Origin: Rhynchopus sp. YZ270_cl-10
Taxonomy: Eukaryota; Euglenozoa; Diplonemea; Diplonemida; Diplonemidae
Direction: 5' to 3'
Assembly (NCBI GenBank): GCA_964035575.1
Contig: OZ037880.1
Coordinates: 744,001-808,000, forward strand
DNA length: 64,000 bases
The translations under genes were made by a program, and so were the position numbers. Shown here piece after piece: positions 10,839 to 19,965 of the stretch. Under the pieces are notes generated by a model. It saw nothing but the letters and a program-made list of their open reading frames with translations, ran no database searches and was not told where the DNA came from. Position 1 is the stretch's first letter, and the number at the start of each line of letters is the position of its first letter.

Positions 10839-10970
10839 GGTGCTCCGGGAGGGGTCGATATTGACAGGTCGCTGACAGGTCACTGACACAGGGACTTTAT
10901 AACACCCCCCCTGATATTGACAGGTCGCTGACAAGTCGTTGACCGACTCCCGAAAGCACCAGTTAAGATA
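10839..10970 (+). repeat. Palindromic element P, copy 1
   Basis: Ends in GGTGCTCCGGGAG and CTCCCGAAAGCACC, which are complementary. The interior has two copies of GATATTGACAGGTCGCTGAC. A shorter copy lies at 62865-62932, where the terminal stem changed to GTGAT with ATCAC, so pairing is kept. Confidence 0.75.
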
Positions 10971-11099
10971 AAATCTTAAGAAAAGGGATTCTGTTTGGAT
11001 GAAAAACTTAAAAAAGGTCTTTCGAAAGAAGAAAAAATAACGACAACAAACCGCCTTGTCAACAGGCTTGTCATCTGGGGAAACAAAGAAAAAAACAAG

Positions 11100-11138
11100 T
11101 TTATGAGATGATCATAAGCCTCTCGTGCTTAGTCACCT
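11100..11138 (+). repeat. Hairpin repeat family A, copy 4
   Basis: TTATGAGATGATCATAAGCC, then CTCGTGCTTAGTCACC. One stem position differs from the consensus (ATAAGC against CTAAGC). Confidence 0.8.
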
Positions 11139-11193
11139 AAAATAAAGAAAAAAAAATGTCGGTGAAAAAAAAGGGCGAAAGGGGTGGTAGAAC

Positions 11194-11218
11194 GGTAACT
11201 TCCCAGAGGGAAGTTACC
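11194..11218. repeat. Perfect 11-bp inverted repeat
   Basis: GGTAACTTCCC, loop AGA, GGGAAGTTACC. It lies between two family A hairpins in the 3' flank of the K+ channel gene. Confidence 0.7.
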
Positions 11219-11390
11219 CTCACCAAAAAAAAAAATAATATCCTAATTTACTACGGGGGGGGTTTGAGTATTTTTTAAAAGAAAAAAAGAGTTCACTCTT
11301 TCCCACTCTTTCCCTTCCTTCCCTTTTTTGAACACCGGCCAATGCAGGGGCAAAAAAACAAAAAAAACAAAAAAACAAAAAACAAAAGAC

Positions 11391-11434
11391 AAGTTTATAA
11401 GATGAACCTAAGCCTCTCTGTGCTTAGTCACCTA
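11391..11434 (+). repeat. Hairpin repeat family A, copy 5
   Basis: GTTTATAAGATGAACCTAAG, loop CTCTCTGT, then GCTTAGTCACCT. About 285 bases past the stop of the K+ channel gene. Confidence 0.85.
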
Positions 11435-11717
11435 AAAGAAGAATCGTTTGTTAAAAAGAGGGCAAAGTAGAAGGTCAGCAGAGACACACCCAAAGGGTGG
11501 ACGTTGCAAACCTTAAAAAAAAAAAGGACTAATGAATGGGCGCCATGGCCACATAGAATATCACCGTTTTAAAAAAAAGCAAATAAAAGATTTAAAGGAT
11601 CCTCAAGAACAATATTGGATCCAACGTCAACCTTTCCTTCCCCCCCCCCCAACCCCACCAAAGAACAATGATAAACCTCTCGCATTCACCTCGAAAAAGC
11701 ATTCATATTGAAATGGT

Positions 11718-13457
11718 TTACCTCTTTACCCTCAAACTGGAAGGGCGTCGGAGGGAGTGTTGCGGGCTTGCAGTCCCTGTAACAGCATTGTGCGACGTCT
11801 GTGGACGTACAACTGGCAATCTGGGAGACATCGGGGGAGAGTACGGACCTCCGGGGGGGAACTGCGTCTCCACTACCTTCTCCAGCCTTTCAACGGGCCT
11901 CTCTATCTCAGGCTTGCGTGGTGGTACGTACATGGTGTCACTGCTTGCAGCAATGCTCATTGCAGCGAGGGTGCTCCCTGCGGGTGTTAGGCCCCCTTGG
12001 AGGGGTTGTCTGAACTCTGATAGTTCATAGGCTTCGTATTGCTCGCGGATGGGTTGCAGCTCGACGGAGAGGCGTGTTGTGTCGCCTCTGCCGCCACCTA
12101 GGCGTGCGGAGCGCTGCTGGCGGCCGTTTGAATCAGAGGTGCCAGACGTCGACGCAAATGAACCGCTGTACCCAGGCACCGTCTCGACCTTCAAAGCGTC
12201 CTCTTCGTACAGCATCGATTCGACCCTCGCAAACTGTGTTGTGTCGTCGTGTTTCGCATGTTCCAAGGATCGTGTCAAATCGTTCTTAACCCTCTTCTCA
12301 GGAAGTTGAATCTGAGGAATATCAATAAGCATCTGTTTTTTAACATATTCCTGCTCCCTCTGTTCGGTTGTAAGCATAACAGAAAGACCCTGGGCGACCA
12401 TGACCTTTTCGGAAACCTTCCCGTTGTGGTGGAGACGTTGCAGCCACCAGAAACGCCAGGATTCAAACCAGGCGGTGATGTTCGAGATCAACGCGGCCAC
12501 AAGCCCTATGCCCGGGGTGATGAACACGAAGGAGGCCATTCTGCCGGAGATCGTTTCGGGCACGAAGTCACCAAACCCTATAGTACTGAGCGTCACACAC
12601 GAATACCACACTGAATCGTAGTACGCCCACTCCTCTAGGTACATGAACAGCGCAGACCACGCAAGAATCCAACCTAGACAGATCATGAACAGAAGCACCA
12701 ACATGTTGAACGTACCGGCACGTGGTCGGTGTCGCTGCACCTCACCCCACCGCACCACTGCCAAGGTAACGGCCTCTCTGTCCAAGAGGGAGTCCGCCCC
12801 TCGAAAGCGTTGCAACAGATCCGAGAAGATCATCCCTTCCCTCGCCTCGTCCCACCCCTTCTCAGAAATGTCAAATAAATGCAAAATCACGCTCTTCAGC
12901 TCTGCCTCTGTTATTGATGATTTGCCTTGAAGGCATTTTTTTGCAATCGTTTTGTGATGCAACGCGGTTGCGGTGTCAGCCTTTGTAGCCTTGGTTGGAA
13001 GGTATCGCCTTGCAACACTTTGCACCAACTCTGCAATGACCAGAACAAGGTTTGACATCAGAATCCCAATCACGCTAATACCGAGCATTGCATAAAACAC
13101 TGTGTACATCCTGCCACCAAGCGTCTTAGGTGCATAACTGCCATACCCTATTGTCGTAATGACCGTAAGAGAGTAGAACATCGACCCCGAGAAGGACCAA
13201 TGGCTAGACCCATCCTCAGGGAAGCGGCAGCCATACTGCTTTAGCTCCGTGAGATCGCTGGCAGAGAGATTTCTTGTGATCTTATCAATCACAACAGCAA
13301 CGTCTTCCGCATCGCTGCTCTCCCTCCCTGTCTCAAAGATGTGCATACATACCCCTCCAATCACCAAATACACTATCACCACCGCAACATAAACGCAAAT
13401 CACCTTAAATCTCCGCACAATCGTGCTTTGCACCTCCAAAGACATTTGACCCGACAT
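11718..13457 (-). CDS. Two-pore-domain potassium channel
   Basis: A 579-aa single-exon membrane protein. Two potassium selectivity filters are visible: TTIGYGS (residues 101-107) and STIGFGD (residues 291-297). Each is preceded by a pore helix and flanked by hydrophobic helices (first helix ~18-40, then ~107-140, ~250-275 and ~305-330), giving the 2TM-P-2TM-P arrangement of K2P/TPK leak channels. About 100 residues between the two pore units are cytosolic. The C-terminal ~230 residues are hydrophilic, Ser/Pro/Glu-rich and probably a cytosolic regulatory tail. I see no EF-hand. The start at 13457 leaves a short N-terminus before helix 1, as is usual. It conducts K+ across the plasma or a vacuolar membrane; which membrane cannot be told. 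Confidence 0.92.
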   Translation of the reverse strand: MSGQMSLEVQSTIVRRFKVICVYVAVVIVYLVIGGVCMHIFETGRESSDAEDVAVVIDKITRNLSASDLTELKQYGCRFPEDGSSHWSFSGSMFYSLTVITTIGYGSYAPKTLGGRMYTVFYAMLGISVIGILMSNLVLVIAELVQSVARRYLPTKATKADTATALHHKTIAKKCLQGKSSITEAELKSVILHLFDISEKGWDEAREGMIFSDLLQRFRGADSLLDREAVTLAVVRWGEVQRHRPRAGTFNMLVLLFMICLGWILAWSALFMYLEEWAYYDSVWYSCVTLSTIGFGDFVPETISGRMASFVFITPGIGLVAALISNITAWFESWRFWWLQRLHHNGKVSEKVMVAQGLSVMLTTEQREQEYVKKQMLIDIPQIQLPEKRVKNDLTRSLEHAKHDDTTQFARVESMLYEEDALKVETVPGYSGSFASTSGTSDSNGRQQRSARLGGGRGDTTRLSVELQPIREQYEAYELSEFRQPLQGGLTPAGSTLAAMSIAASSDTMYVPPRKPEIERPVERLEKVVETQFPPGGPYSPPMSPRLPVVRPQTSHNAVTGTASPQHSLRRPSSLRVKR

Positions 13458-14316
13458 CTTTTGAAATTTTCAATTTTTTTTGTCGAAATGCAATAGAAAG
13501 ATATGGTTTTTAAAAGAGCAGATACTCTAGAACATTGTGGATGCAATCTATCTGAGTGGTAGTGAGTGGTGGTGGGAGACTGCTATTTAAAAAGCGGGAA
13601 AAGTGGGAAAAACTCCTTTTTTTTTGTTTCAATGAGGTGCCTCTGCAACGTTTTTTTTTAAATCTGGGGTTGGGGGTCTCAAGGGGGGGGGGCTGGGGGG
13701 TTTGTGGTCTTTTCACAGCGGTAGATTAGTCAGGGGGACTACTGGTAGTGCTACGAGTTTAGTCTCCAAATGAACAGTGTTTTACGACTAGTGTTACACC
13801 AGTCACACTACTAGTTTAGGATTAGTCGTTCCACAGTAGGCTCTCCTGGCTAGTCCGCCGTGTTTGTTGTTATTGACATAATTGTTGATTTTTTCTGGAA
13901 GAAATTGTAGGATTGTGGTAAAAAAAAAGGTAAAAGCCATGAAAGGAGCAGGGGAAGGGTATGAAGGTGATTCTTTTGCATAATGGATGACATTCTTTTG
14001 TGTTCAAACAAAAAAAAAAAAATCACTCATTTTTTCAAAATGGTTTCCCATCAGGGGGCTAGAAAAACGCAAAAAATAATTGGGTGAAGTTTGGTCGGTT
14101 TCACCCAGAGTTATTATCACCCTCCAAATAACTGTTTCCTTCGAATACCCCATCATCCCCACCGCTATCAAGGCTTTCAATAATAATAAAAAAAACAAAA
14201 AATCTTTACGCAGAACCAAACCTTGTTTGTTTGTTTTTTTCCTCCCTCCCTCAGGATGCCTTCATTGCTTTAGTTGGAATGTTGTTAATTTTCAATCTGA
14301 TGTGCTCATTAATTTG

Positions 14317-14400
14317 ACTTGAAATACAAAAAGCCCTCCGTGAACAGTGTATCTTGGTACATAACCGGTGTACCAGGTGGACCCCCAACCATGCAGTCTT
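14317..14400 (+). repeat. Dispersed repeat family D, longest copy
   Basis: Begins GACTTGAAATACAAAAAGCC and contains GTGTATCTTGGTACATAACC and GGTGTACCAGGTGGACCC. Parts of it recur at 43483-43600 and 51358-51395, and a weak match lies at 30245-30285, all on the same strand. Confidence 0.5.
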
Positions 14401-14551
14401 ACATCCATTTCGTGGGTAACGTCTGATAAATAGAAGTTAAATGCAGATCAATTCAATAAACAAAAAAGAGTTTTTTTAAATGAAAGTGAAACTTAAAATA
14501 ATGAACAACCTCATGGTGAGCATAGTCAATAAAACAAAAAGTGAAGTTGAT

Positions 14552-14639
14552 AGTGCAAACGCCTGGGACGCAGACACTGAGACAAAAAAAAAAGAAAGGT
14601 TTTGGTGAGATGATCCTAAGCCTTTCGTGATCAATCACC
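14552..14639 (+). repeat. Composite repeat: family B module plus hairpin A copy 6
   Basis: GTGCAAACGCCTGGGACGCA is the family B module seen also at 28640 and 29055. It is followed at 14603-14639 by a family A hairpin with different but still paired arms: GGTGA with TCACC and TGATC with GATCA. The module order B then A is the same in the intron copies at 28632-28820 and 29052-29160. Confidence 0.65.
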
Positions 14640-14699
14640 AAAAAAGGGGGTAAAAAAAAAATGTTGCTATCACCATTTCCACGTTTCCACCCCATCCCT

Positions 14700-15480
14700 T
14701 TTGCAGTGTTTCCGCGACCCAAAAATCGGACGAAGTTCGTCCGGTAGAAAAAAAAAAAAAAAAAACTGCCGGACGAAGTTCGTCCGGACGAAGTTCATCC
14801 GGGGAGTGGGAAAAATGGGTGGGGAGAGGGCCCGGGGTACATTGTAAAGTGGACGAGGTGGGGTGCGGCCCCGCAGGGGACGCACCCCACCCCGTATAGA
14901 AAAATAAAGGCCTCCCCTCTTTGGCGTCGCGCAGATCTGCGGCCGCACTTATGGTATCCCCCTCTATCATTCCCCTGGCATCCCCTGTCCCCCACCTACC
15001 CCACTCCCTACTGAAATCACCAAACATAAATTTAGATTTAACTTTTCAACCATGCCGGCTAAAAAGCCTTCCGCAAAGAAAGGACTCCGCCAGATGACGC
15101 TATTTGGCAGTATGAGCGCCCCCCCCTACTACGAAGAAGCGCTTCGATTACAGCGCGTGGAGTGGGCAGGTCTGCCTGGAGCAGGCCAAGCTCCGGGGCT
15201 TGAAGCTCCCGACCGGGACTAGCTATCTCCTTGTGAGCGATCAAGCGCTCTTCATCAAAGCGCATGATGAAGGGAAGACCGCGGTCGCCAACCCGACGCC
15301 GCCATCGACGAAGCGCCCACCCCGGCGGCCATGCAGACGCTCCGCCACGCTTTGTTTTCGAGTATCTCGTAACGTGAGTTTCTCACCTGTTGTGCCTCAC
15401 GAAAGACCGTGAGGCGAGACAACTCCGCCGGAGGCCCCCGACCCGGCGCGCGAAGCGCGCCGGGCTCGACCTGTATTGTG
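14700..15480 (+). other. GC-rich palindromic island, origin unknown
   Basis: Base composition jumps to GC-rich within AT-rich DNA. The left side has copies of the palindrome CGGACGAAGTTCGTCCG (from 14727 and again from 14770), then an 11-bp hairpin at 14857-14891. The right side has GCCTCACG with CGTGAGGC at 15394-15415 and CCCGGCGCGC with GCGCGCCGGG at 15442-15464. Between them, on the plus strand, is coding-like sequence starting MPAKKPSAKKGLRQMTLFG at 15052 and ending at a stop at 15220-15222. More coding-like sequence continues in another frame to about 15410. It looks like a broken insertion, possibly of a mobile element. No family was recognised. Confidence 0.5.
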
Positions 15481-15730
15481 TTAAGCACTAGTAAAAAAAA
15501 TTTTTTTGGGGGAAAAAAAAACTCGTCCGCCCCCTTCGAAAACACCGGAAGAACGCGGAAACCCTGCCCTTTTGAGAAAAAAAAAAAAACATTTTTAAAT
15601 TTTGTTGACTTTTTTTGAAAAATAATAAATACCCACCCCTGTTTCCCCCCCTTTTTTGTTTACCCTTTTGTATTTTTGTTGCTGTTTTGTATTTTTTTTT
15701 TTTTGCTTCCCCACTTTGTATCAACATTAA

Positions 15731-15762
15731 CCTGCCCAAAGACGGGTTCTGTACACAAAGTC
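15731..15762 (+). repeat. Dispersed repeat family C, partial copy
   Basis: GGTTCTGTACACAAAGTCGC is shared exactly with 24799-24818, where it follows a full family C copy. Confidence 0.55.
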
Positions 15763-15850
15763 GCTCCCCCTTTTTTTCACTCCTTATTCTTCGTACATCC
15801 CCCAAAAAATAAAACTCCCGCAGGAGGACCCAAAGCAATCCCTAACACTC

Positions 15851-17679
15851 TCAGACCCTCGGTGCGGTGGCATCCTTCACGAACGGCATCGAAACCCTGT
15901 GGGGAGAAGTGGTTTTGTAAAGAAAAAAGTTGACAAACATAAATGCACCCATCCGGCTGAAAGCACAAACCAAATGCACAAAACCGTTTTAATCATAAGT
16001 ACATCTCTCTGTACACAAACAATGTCTCCTCTCTCAATGAAATGAGTTAATAAAGGAGGTTTACCCTATAGGTTTGCACAACACATCACGACACATCACG
16101 ACACATTTTGTCACCTCAAAAAAAACAAAGAACATACTTGTGTCCGAACAAATCGTGAACGGAGGGAAGTCTGTAATGCCTCATGGCCACTCTCTCGAGA
16201 CCAAGCCCCCAAGCAATAGCCTTGACACCCTCAGGGAGGCCCATGGGTCTGAGCATCTCTGGTCTGAACATGCCGGAGTTTCCAACTTCCATGATCTTGC
16301 CCTTTTGGTTGGTGTGGATCTCCATGCTGGGTTCTGTGTAGGGGTTGAAGGCAGGCTTGAACATAAGGTTGTCGACACCCACCCTTTCGAAGAAGGACTT
16401 CAGAAGCGCCATCATGTTGGACAACGAAAGGTCATAATCAAGCACGAACCCCTCCATCTGGTGGAACTCACACAGATGGGTTTTGTCCATCGTCTCATTT
16501 CTGAAGACACGGTCAATCGAGAAGTACGCACCAGTTTGGAGCTTCCCGGTCCTCTGGTATTCTTGCCCGATTTGGTGGAGCGTGTAGGAGGAGATGGAGG
16601 TGGTGTGTGTACGGAGAACGTTCTTCTCTGTTTCTTCTCTGCTCCATTTGTATTTGTACCCGGTCGACCCGTAGGCGCCTTCGCCGTGCACCTTGGCGGT
16701 GTCGGCGATGTAGCTTTCGGGGTGGTCTGTTGTGGAGGGGGGATCTTTGATGAAGAAAGTGTCCTGCGCATCTCTGGCAGGGTGCTGCTGGGGGACGAAG
16801 AGTGTGTCGAAGTTCCAGAAGGAGGAGTCCACGAAGCGTGCAGTGTCCATCTCCTGGAAACCAAGCTCCAAGAAGATTTCACGGTACTGCTGTCTCAGCT
16901 TCATGAGGGGGTGAAGGTTACCCCTCTGCGGTGCCGCTCCCATAGCCTCGATATTCGGCTTCTTCATCGGCAGCAGCTTCCCGGTCTCCCACATCTCTCT
17001 CAGCTGCTGCTGCGAGAAGTCTGCCGCCTTCTTCACCCTCCACGCCCGCGCCGCAATCCCTTCCGCATCAGGGAAGCTCGGCCCCTTTGTGATCCCAAAA
17101 TAAATAACCTGCTTTGACGCAACTATTTTCTTGGTAAGCTTTTTCACTGCATCGGCCACTTCTTTTGCGTCCTGTAAATTTTTTTTTTGTTGCATCTAAA
17201 ACAATCCATACCGATGACTCAAGCTTTTTCAAATCAGATGCAGACTCGCTTTTGTACTCTGCCGCCTCTGGGGTAAGAGACATCTTCTTCGTCGCCTTGT
17301 CGGTTGTCACCAGGCGAGCCTTCTGGACCTTCTGGAGTCCTTCCTTGACGTAGTCCGCTACCTCCTTTTGGGAGGCACCGTTCGCGGGGTACTTCTCCTG
17401 CACCTCCTCCTTGGTGAGAGGCTCTGCAAGCAGCGCAAGGATGTTTACCTCAGGGAATCCGTGCACAGAGAAATGCTGTCCCATCGGGGTCAACGCGTTG
17501 ACGTCTTTCTTGAGGGGAGCCGACAGCGCCACTGCGCCAACATCCTCTGATGCAAGCGACTTCAACTTCCCCACTACCGCCTGGTGGTCCAATGAACGCT
17601 CTGCCGCAAAATCATAGGAGCTCTTTATGTCCCCTTTCAACAAGGCCTCTACCACCACGAGATCAATTTCCAGTGTCAT
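15851..17679 (-). CDS. FARSA: Phenylalanyl-tRNA synthetase alpha chain, cytosolic type
   Basis: Class II aminoacyl-tRNA synthetase subunit that, with a beta chain, charges tRNA-Phe. Three exons are read: 17212-17679, 16138-17171 and 15851-15896, giving 515 aa, close to the human protein (508). Intron 1 is only 40 bp (GTATGG to TTTACAG), and without it the gene would seem frameshifted. Intron 2 is 241 bp (GTATGT to CCCACAG) and returns the frame to GHKVSMPFVKDATAPRV and a stop. The N-terminal ~150 residues form the helical domain typical of the eukaryotic/archaeal chain. The catalytic core is complete, ending in the motif 3 region GLGLERVAMRHY. The start MTLEIDL at 17679 is where GC-rich codons begin. 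Confidence 0.92.
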
Positions 17680-18370
17680 ATTTATGTGTGAGGCTGGCCA
17701 CCCTTTGAGGAGAGGGGGGGTGATGGAATCAGCGGTGGCGGTGTAGGTGCGGGTCTGGGTCTGATGGGTCTGGTGCAGGAGACTGTGAACCGGCCTCGCA
17801 GGAGGAGAGGAGGTAAAACAACGCAGACCGCAACCCCTACCCCACCGACGCAATACCGCTGTGCACGCGATTGTAGCACAGAGGGAAGGGGGAAAAGGGG
17901 GGGGAAGAGGAGATGGGGATGTGGTGTGGTTTGTCGTGTTGGCTGTGGCGCTGCCCTCACTCAAAGGAAAAATAATAGGGAGATGATTGGGGGGGGGGGG
18001 GAGAATGGGCGGGGAGAGGGAGGGAGGAAGAATGTTAAATTGGTGTGGCTGACGACCCAAAAATAGCAGAAAATAGCACCTCCCTTCAGCCGCACCAAAA
18101 AATCCAGATGCCCAGAATAGCAGAAAAATAGCAGAAAATATAATAATAGCACCCCCTTTCAGCCACACCATTAATATGAATGTGGGAGTATCATTATCGT
18201 GAATATTTGGGTTTTGAAGGTAGGCTTGGCGCGTCATAGAATTAAAAAAAGCGTGAAGGCAAGGATGAAGAAGAATGAAGTGGATTTGGAGAAAGGCGAA
18301 TTCTCAAGGGGCAAATGAACGTGAAGGAAGAGGAAAAAGGAGGGGGGGGCGAAAACTTTGTTGTTTTGCG

Positions 18371-18425
18371 TTTATTGCTGTATCGACAATCACGTTATAC
18401 CTACCAGTAGAAAGAGCTGTACTCA
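18371..18425 (+). repeat. Dispersed repeat family C, copy 1
   Basis: Contains TTGCTGTATCGACAATCACG then TTATACCTACCAG. Related copies lie at 24761, 30867 and 52761, all in this orientation. Confidence 0.55.
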
Positions 18426-18526
18426 ATGTTGGCTTTATTTTTTGCCCCAGGAATCACCCATACCCGCTGTAACCTATTACGTTTGAAAGTTAGCATTTAT
18501 AGAGGTTAGAGAGACAAGATGGATAA

Positions 18527-18640
18527 CAAATCATTACCGGGTAATGATTTGCTAATGGGTTGTTACGAATATGTATACTCCACAGTATACCAGGCACTCC
18601 GCTAGGTACTAAAGTTCTGTTGATTGTCAACAGAACTTTT
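18527..18640. repeat. Cluster of three perfect inverted repeats
   Basis: CAAATCATTACC with GGTAATGATTTG (18527-18551), GTATACT with AGTATAC (18573-18590) and AAAGTTCTGTTGA with TCAACAGAACTTT (18611-18640). The last is followed by further T residues and would make a strong hairpin. Confidence 0.65.
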
Positions 18641-19170
18641 TGAAAATGGGGAAAAAAAGAAAAAAAAAAAAAGTTCTGCTAAGTGGTTCAGACCCGTTCT
18701 ACCTGTCAAAAAAGCTCAGGAGAAGAAGATATGGAGAGGTGAGTGCTCAAACGTCCCAAAAAAGTCAAAATCGGGCGTTGGTAAAAAAAAAAGTTGCGTA
18801 CCGTGCGCCTGCGGCGCAAGCATGTACCCCACCAACGTGGACCATCAACAGAATATTTTCAAAATCGGAAATCCTAGCGGAGAGCCTGCAGTATACCCAG
18901 AAAAAGAAAAAAAACACTGCAACGACCAATGGATGGTGGTCTGGAAGGGTCTGGCAGACTTTTCAGATTTTTTCGGAAAAATCTGGAATCTATCAGACTC
19001 TTTGTTCTCGCCAGACTTTTTCGCTAGTTACGAAGCTGCGGAAAAACACTCATTGAGGCATCACTTTGAGAACACAAAAAAACAATCTGGTGTCACGAAA
19101 CCCATGCTTTAAAAATAGGGGGCATTGTAAATATGTTTGCAAGCAAAAAAAAAAAAAAAACGCTCTTCTT

Positions 19171-19965
19171 CTAAAAGCTGTCCTTCATTTTTCTGAGCTG
19201 CCCAAACACTTCATGGTCTGCCGCGGACTCGAGCCCAAGCCTTTTGCGGATGGTCGGGTCGTTCGCACGGAGGAAGGGGTTTGTCTCCAACTCCACTGCA
19301 ATTGTACTGGGGACGGTTGCGTGGCCTGCGTCGACCTGCTGTTTTGCCTGCTGCACTCTCTTTGCGAGCGCAGCGTTGTCTGGGTCAACGTGCACCGCAA
19401 AACGCGCGTTGTTCAGTGTATACTCATGCGCACAGTACAACGCTGTCTGGGGCGGGAGGGCCTTCAGCTTATCCATGCTGCGCGACATCATAGGCGCGTT
19501 GCCTTCGAACATACGCCCACATCCCAAAGAGAATAGAGTGTCGCCTGCGAACACAGCGTCCTGCTCTTCAAACAGATAACAGATGTGGCCAGTTGTGTGT
19601 CCAGGGGTGTCGAGGATGCGGGCACGAAGGTTTCCAACGGAGACGACGTCGCCTTCTGTAACAGGGTCGGTGATGCCAGGAATGCGTGCAGCGTCGTGCG
19701 CAGCGCCAAAGATCTTTACATTTCCTGCGCGCGCAATCTCTTCGTTTCCCCCAACATGGTCCATATGGTGATGCGTATTAAAGATATGAGAAATCGCCCA
19801 CCCCTTCGTCTTAGCTGCGTTAAGCAGCGTAGCACCATCTGGGGTGTCAATGCTCGCAGTCGCTCCAGTCTCAGCACAGCGAACCAACCAGCCGTAATTA
19901 TCGCCCAAACACGGAACGCAAAGAACCTCCATAGCTCTATGCTTGATTGGGGAAAACCACACCAT
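19171..19965 (-). CDS. HAGH: Hydroxyacylglutathione hydrolase (glyoxalase II)
   Basis: Metallo-beta-lactamase-fold thioesterase that hydrolyses S-D-lactoylglutathione to D-lactate and glutathione, the second step of methylglyoxal detoxification. The signature THHHMDH is at residues 64-70 of the longest form, followed by a second metal His in LDTPGHTTGH, the bridging Asp in VFAGDTLFSLGCGR and a later His in YCAHEYT. The C-terminal substrate domain ends in the usual way (FGQLRKMKDSF). The frame starts at 19965, but a second Met at 19932 (MEVLCVPCLGDNY) matches the usual start of the family. The upstream 11 residues could be untranslated or part of a weak targeting signal. It is a single exon of normal length. 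Confidence 0.95.
   Translation of the reverse strand: MVWFSPIKHRAMEVLCVPCLGDNYGWLVRCAETGATASIDTPDGATLLNAAKTKGWAISHIFNTHHHMDHVGGNEEIARAGNVKIFGAAHDAARIPGITDPVTEGDVVSVGNLRARILDTPGHTTGHICYLFEEQDAVFAGDTLFSLGCGRMFEGNAPMMSRSMDKLKALPPQTALYCAHEYTLNNARFAVHVDPDNAALAKRVQQAKQQVDAGHATVPSTIAVELETNPFLRANDPTIRKRLGLESAADHEVFGQLRKMKDSF

Larger units (their letters stand above)
6409..11717. other. Repeat-rich intergenic region, 5.3 kb
   Basis: No supportable protein gene. It contains four copies of hairpin family A (6701, 10109, 11100, 11391), two copies of hairpin family G (7671, 9702), a folded block at 8206-8267, a 493-bp tandem duplication (8505-9484), a 132-bp palindromic element (10839-10970), a 25-bp palindrome (11194-11218) and two (AC)n microsatellites at 7312-7332 and 7376-7391, each preceded by GTTATCAAA. 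No canonical tRNA gene was found. Confidence 0.6.
13458..15850. other. Intergenic region with repeats and a GC-rich island
   Basis: No host gene is supported. From 13720 to 13870 the words ACTAGT and TAGTC recur in a loosely palindromic block. At 14317-14400 lies a repeat beginning GACTTGAAATACAAA that recurs near 43483 and 51358. At 14552-14575 is a family B module, followed by family A hairpin copy 6. A GC-rich, palindrome-rich island occupies 14700-15480. Confidence 0.55.
17680..19170. other. Intergenic region with palindromes
   Basis: Immediately upstream of the PheRS start the DNA is rich in CCTCCC-type tracts on the minus strand and may hold its promoter, but no motif is recognised. 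Further on are a family C repeat (18371-18425), a cluster of perfect palindromes (18527-18640) and a GC-rich repeat with GCGCC, TGC, GGCGC at about 18795-18840 that recurs at 20827-20875. No gene was found. Confidence 0.55.

Noticed and set aside
17172-17211. Apparent frameshift in PheRS alpha at an A run
   Set aside because: A 40-bp GTATGG...TTTACAG intron restores the frame exactly, so no error or slippage is needed.
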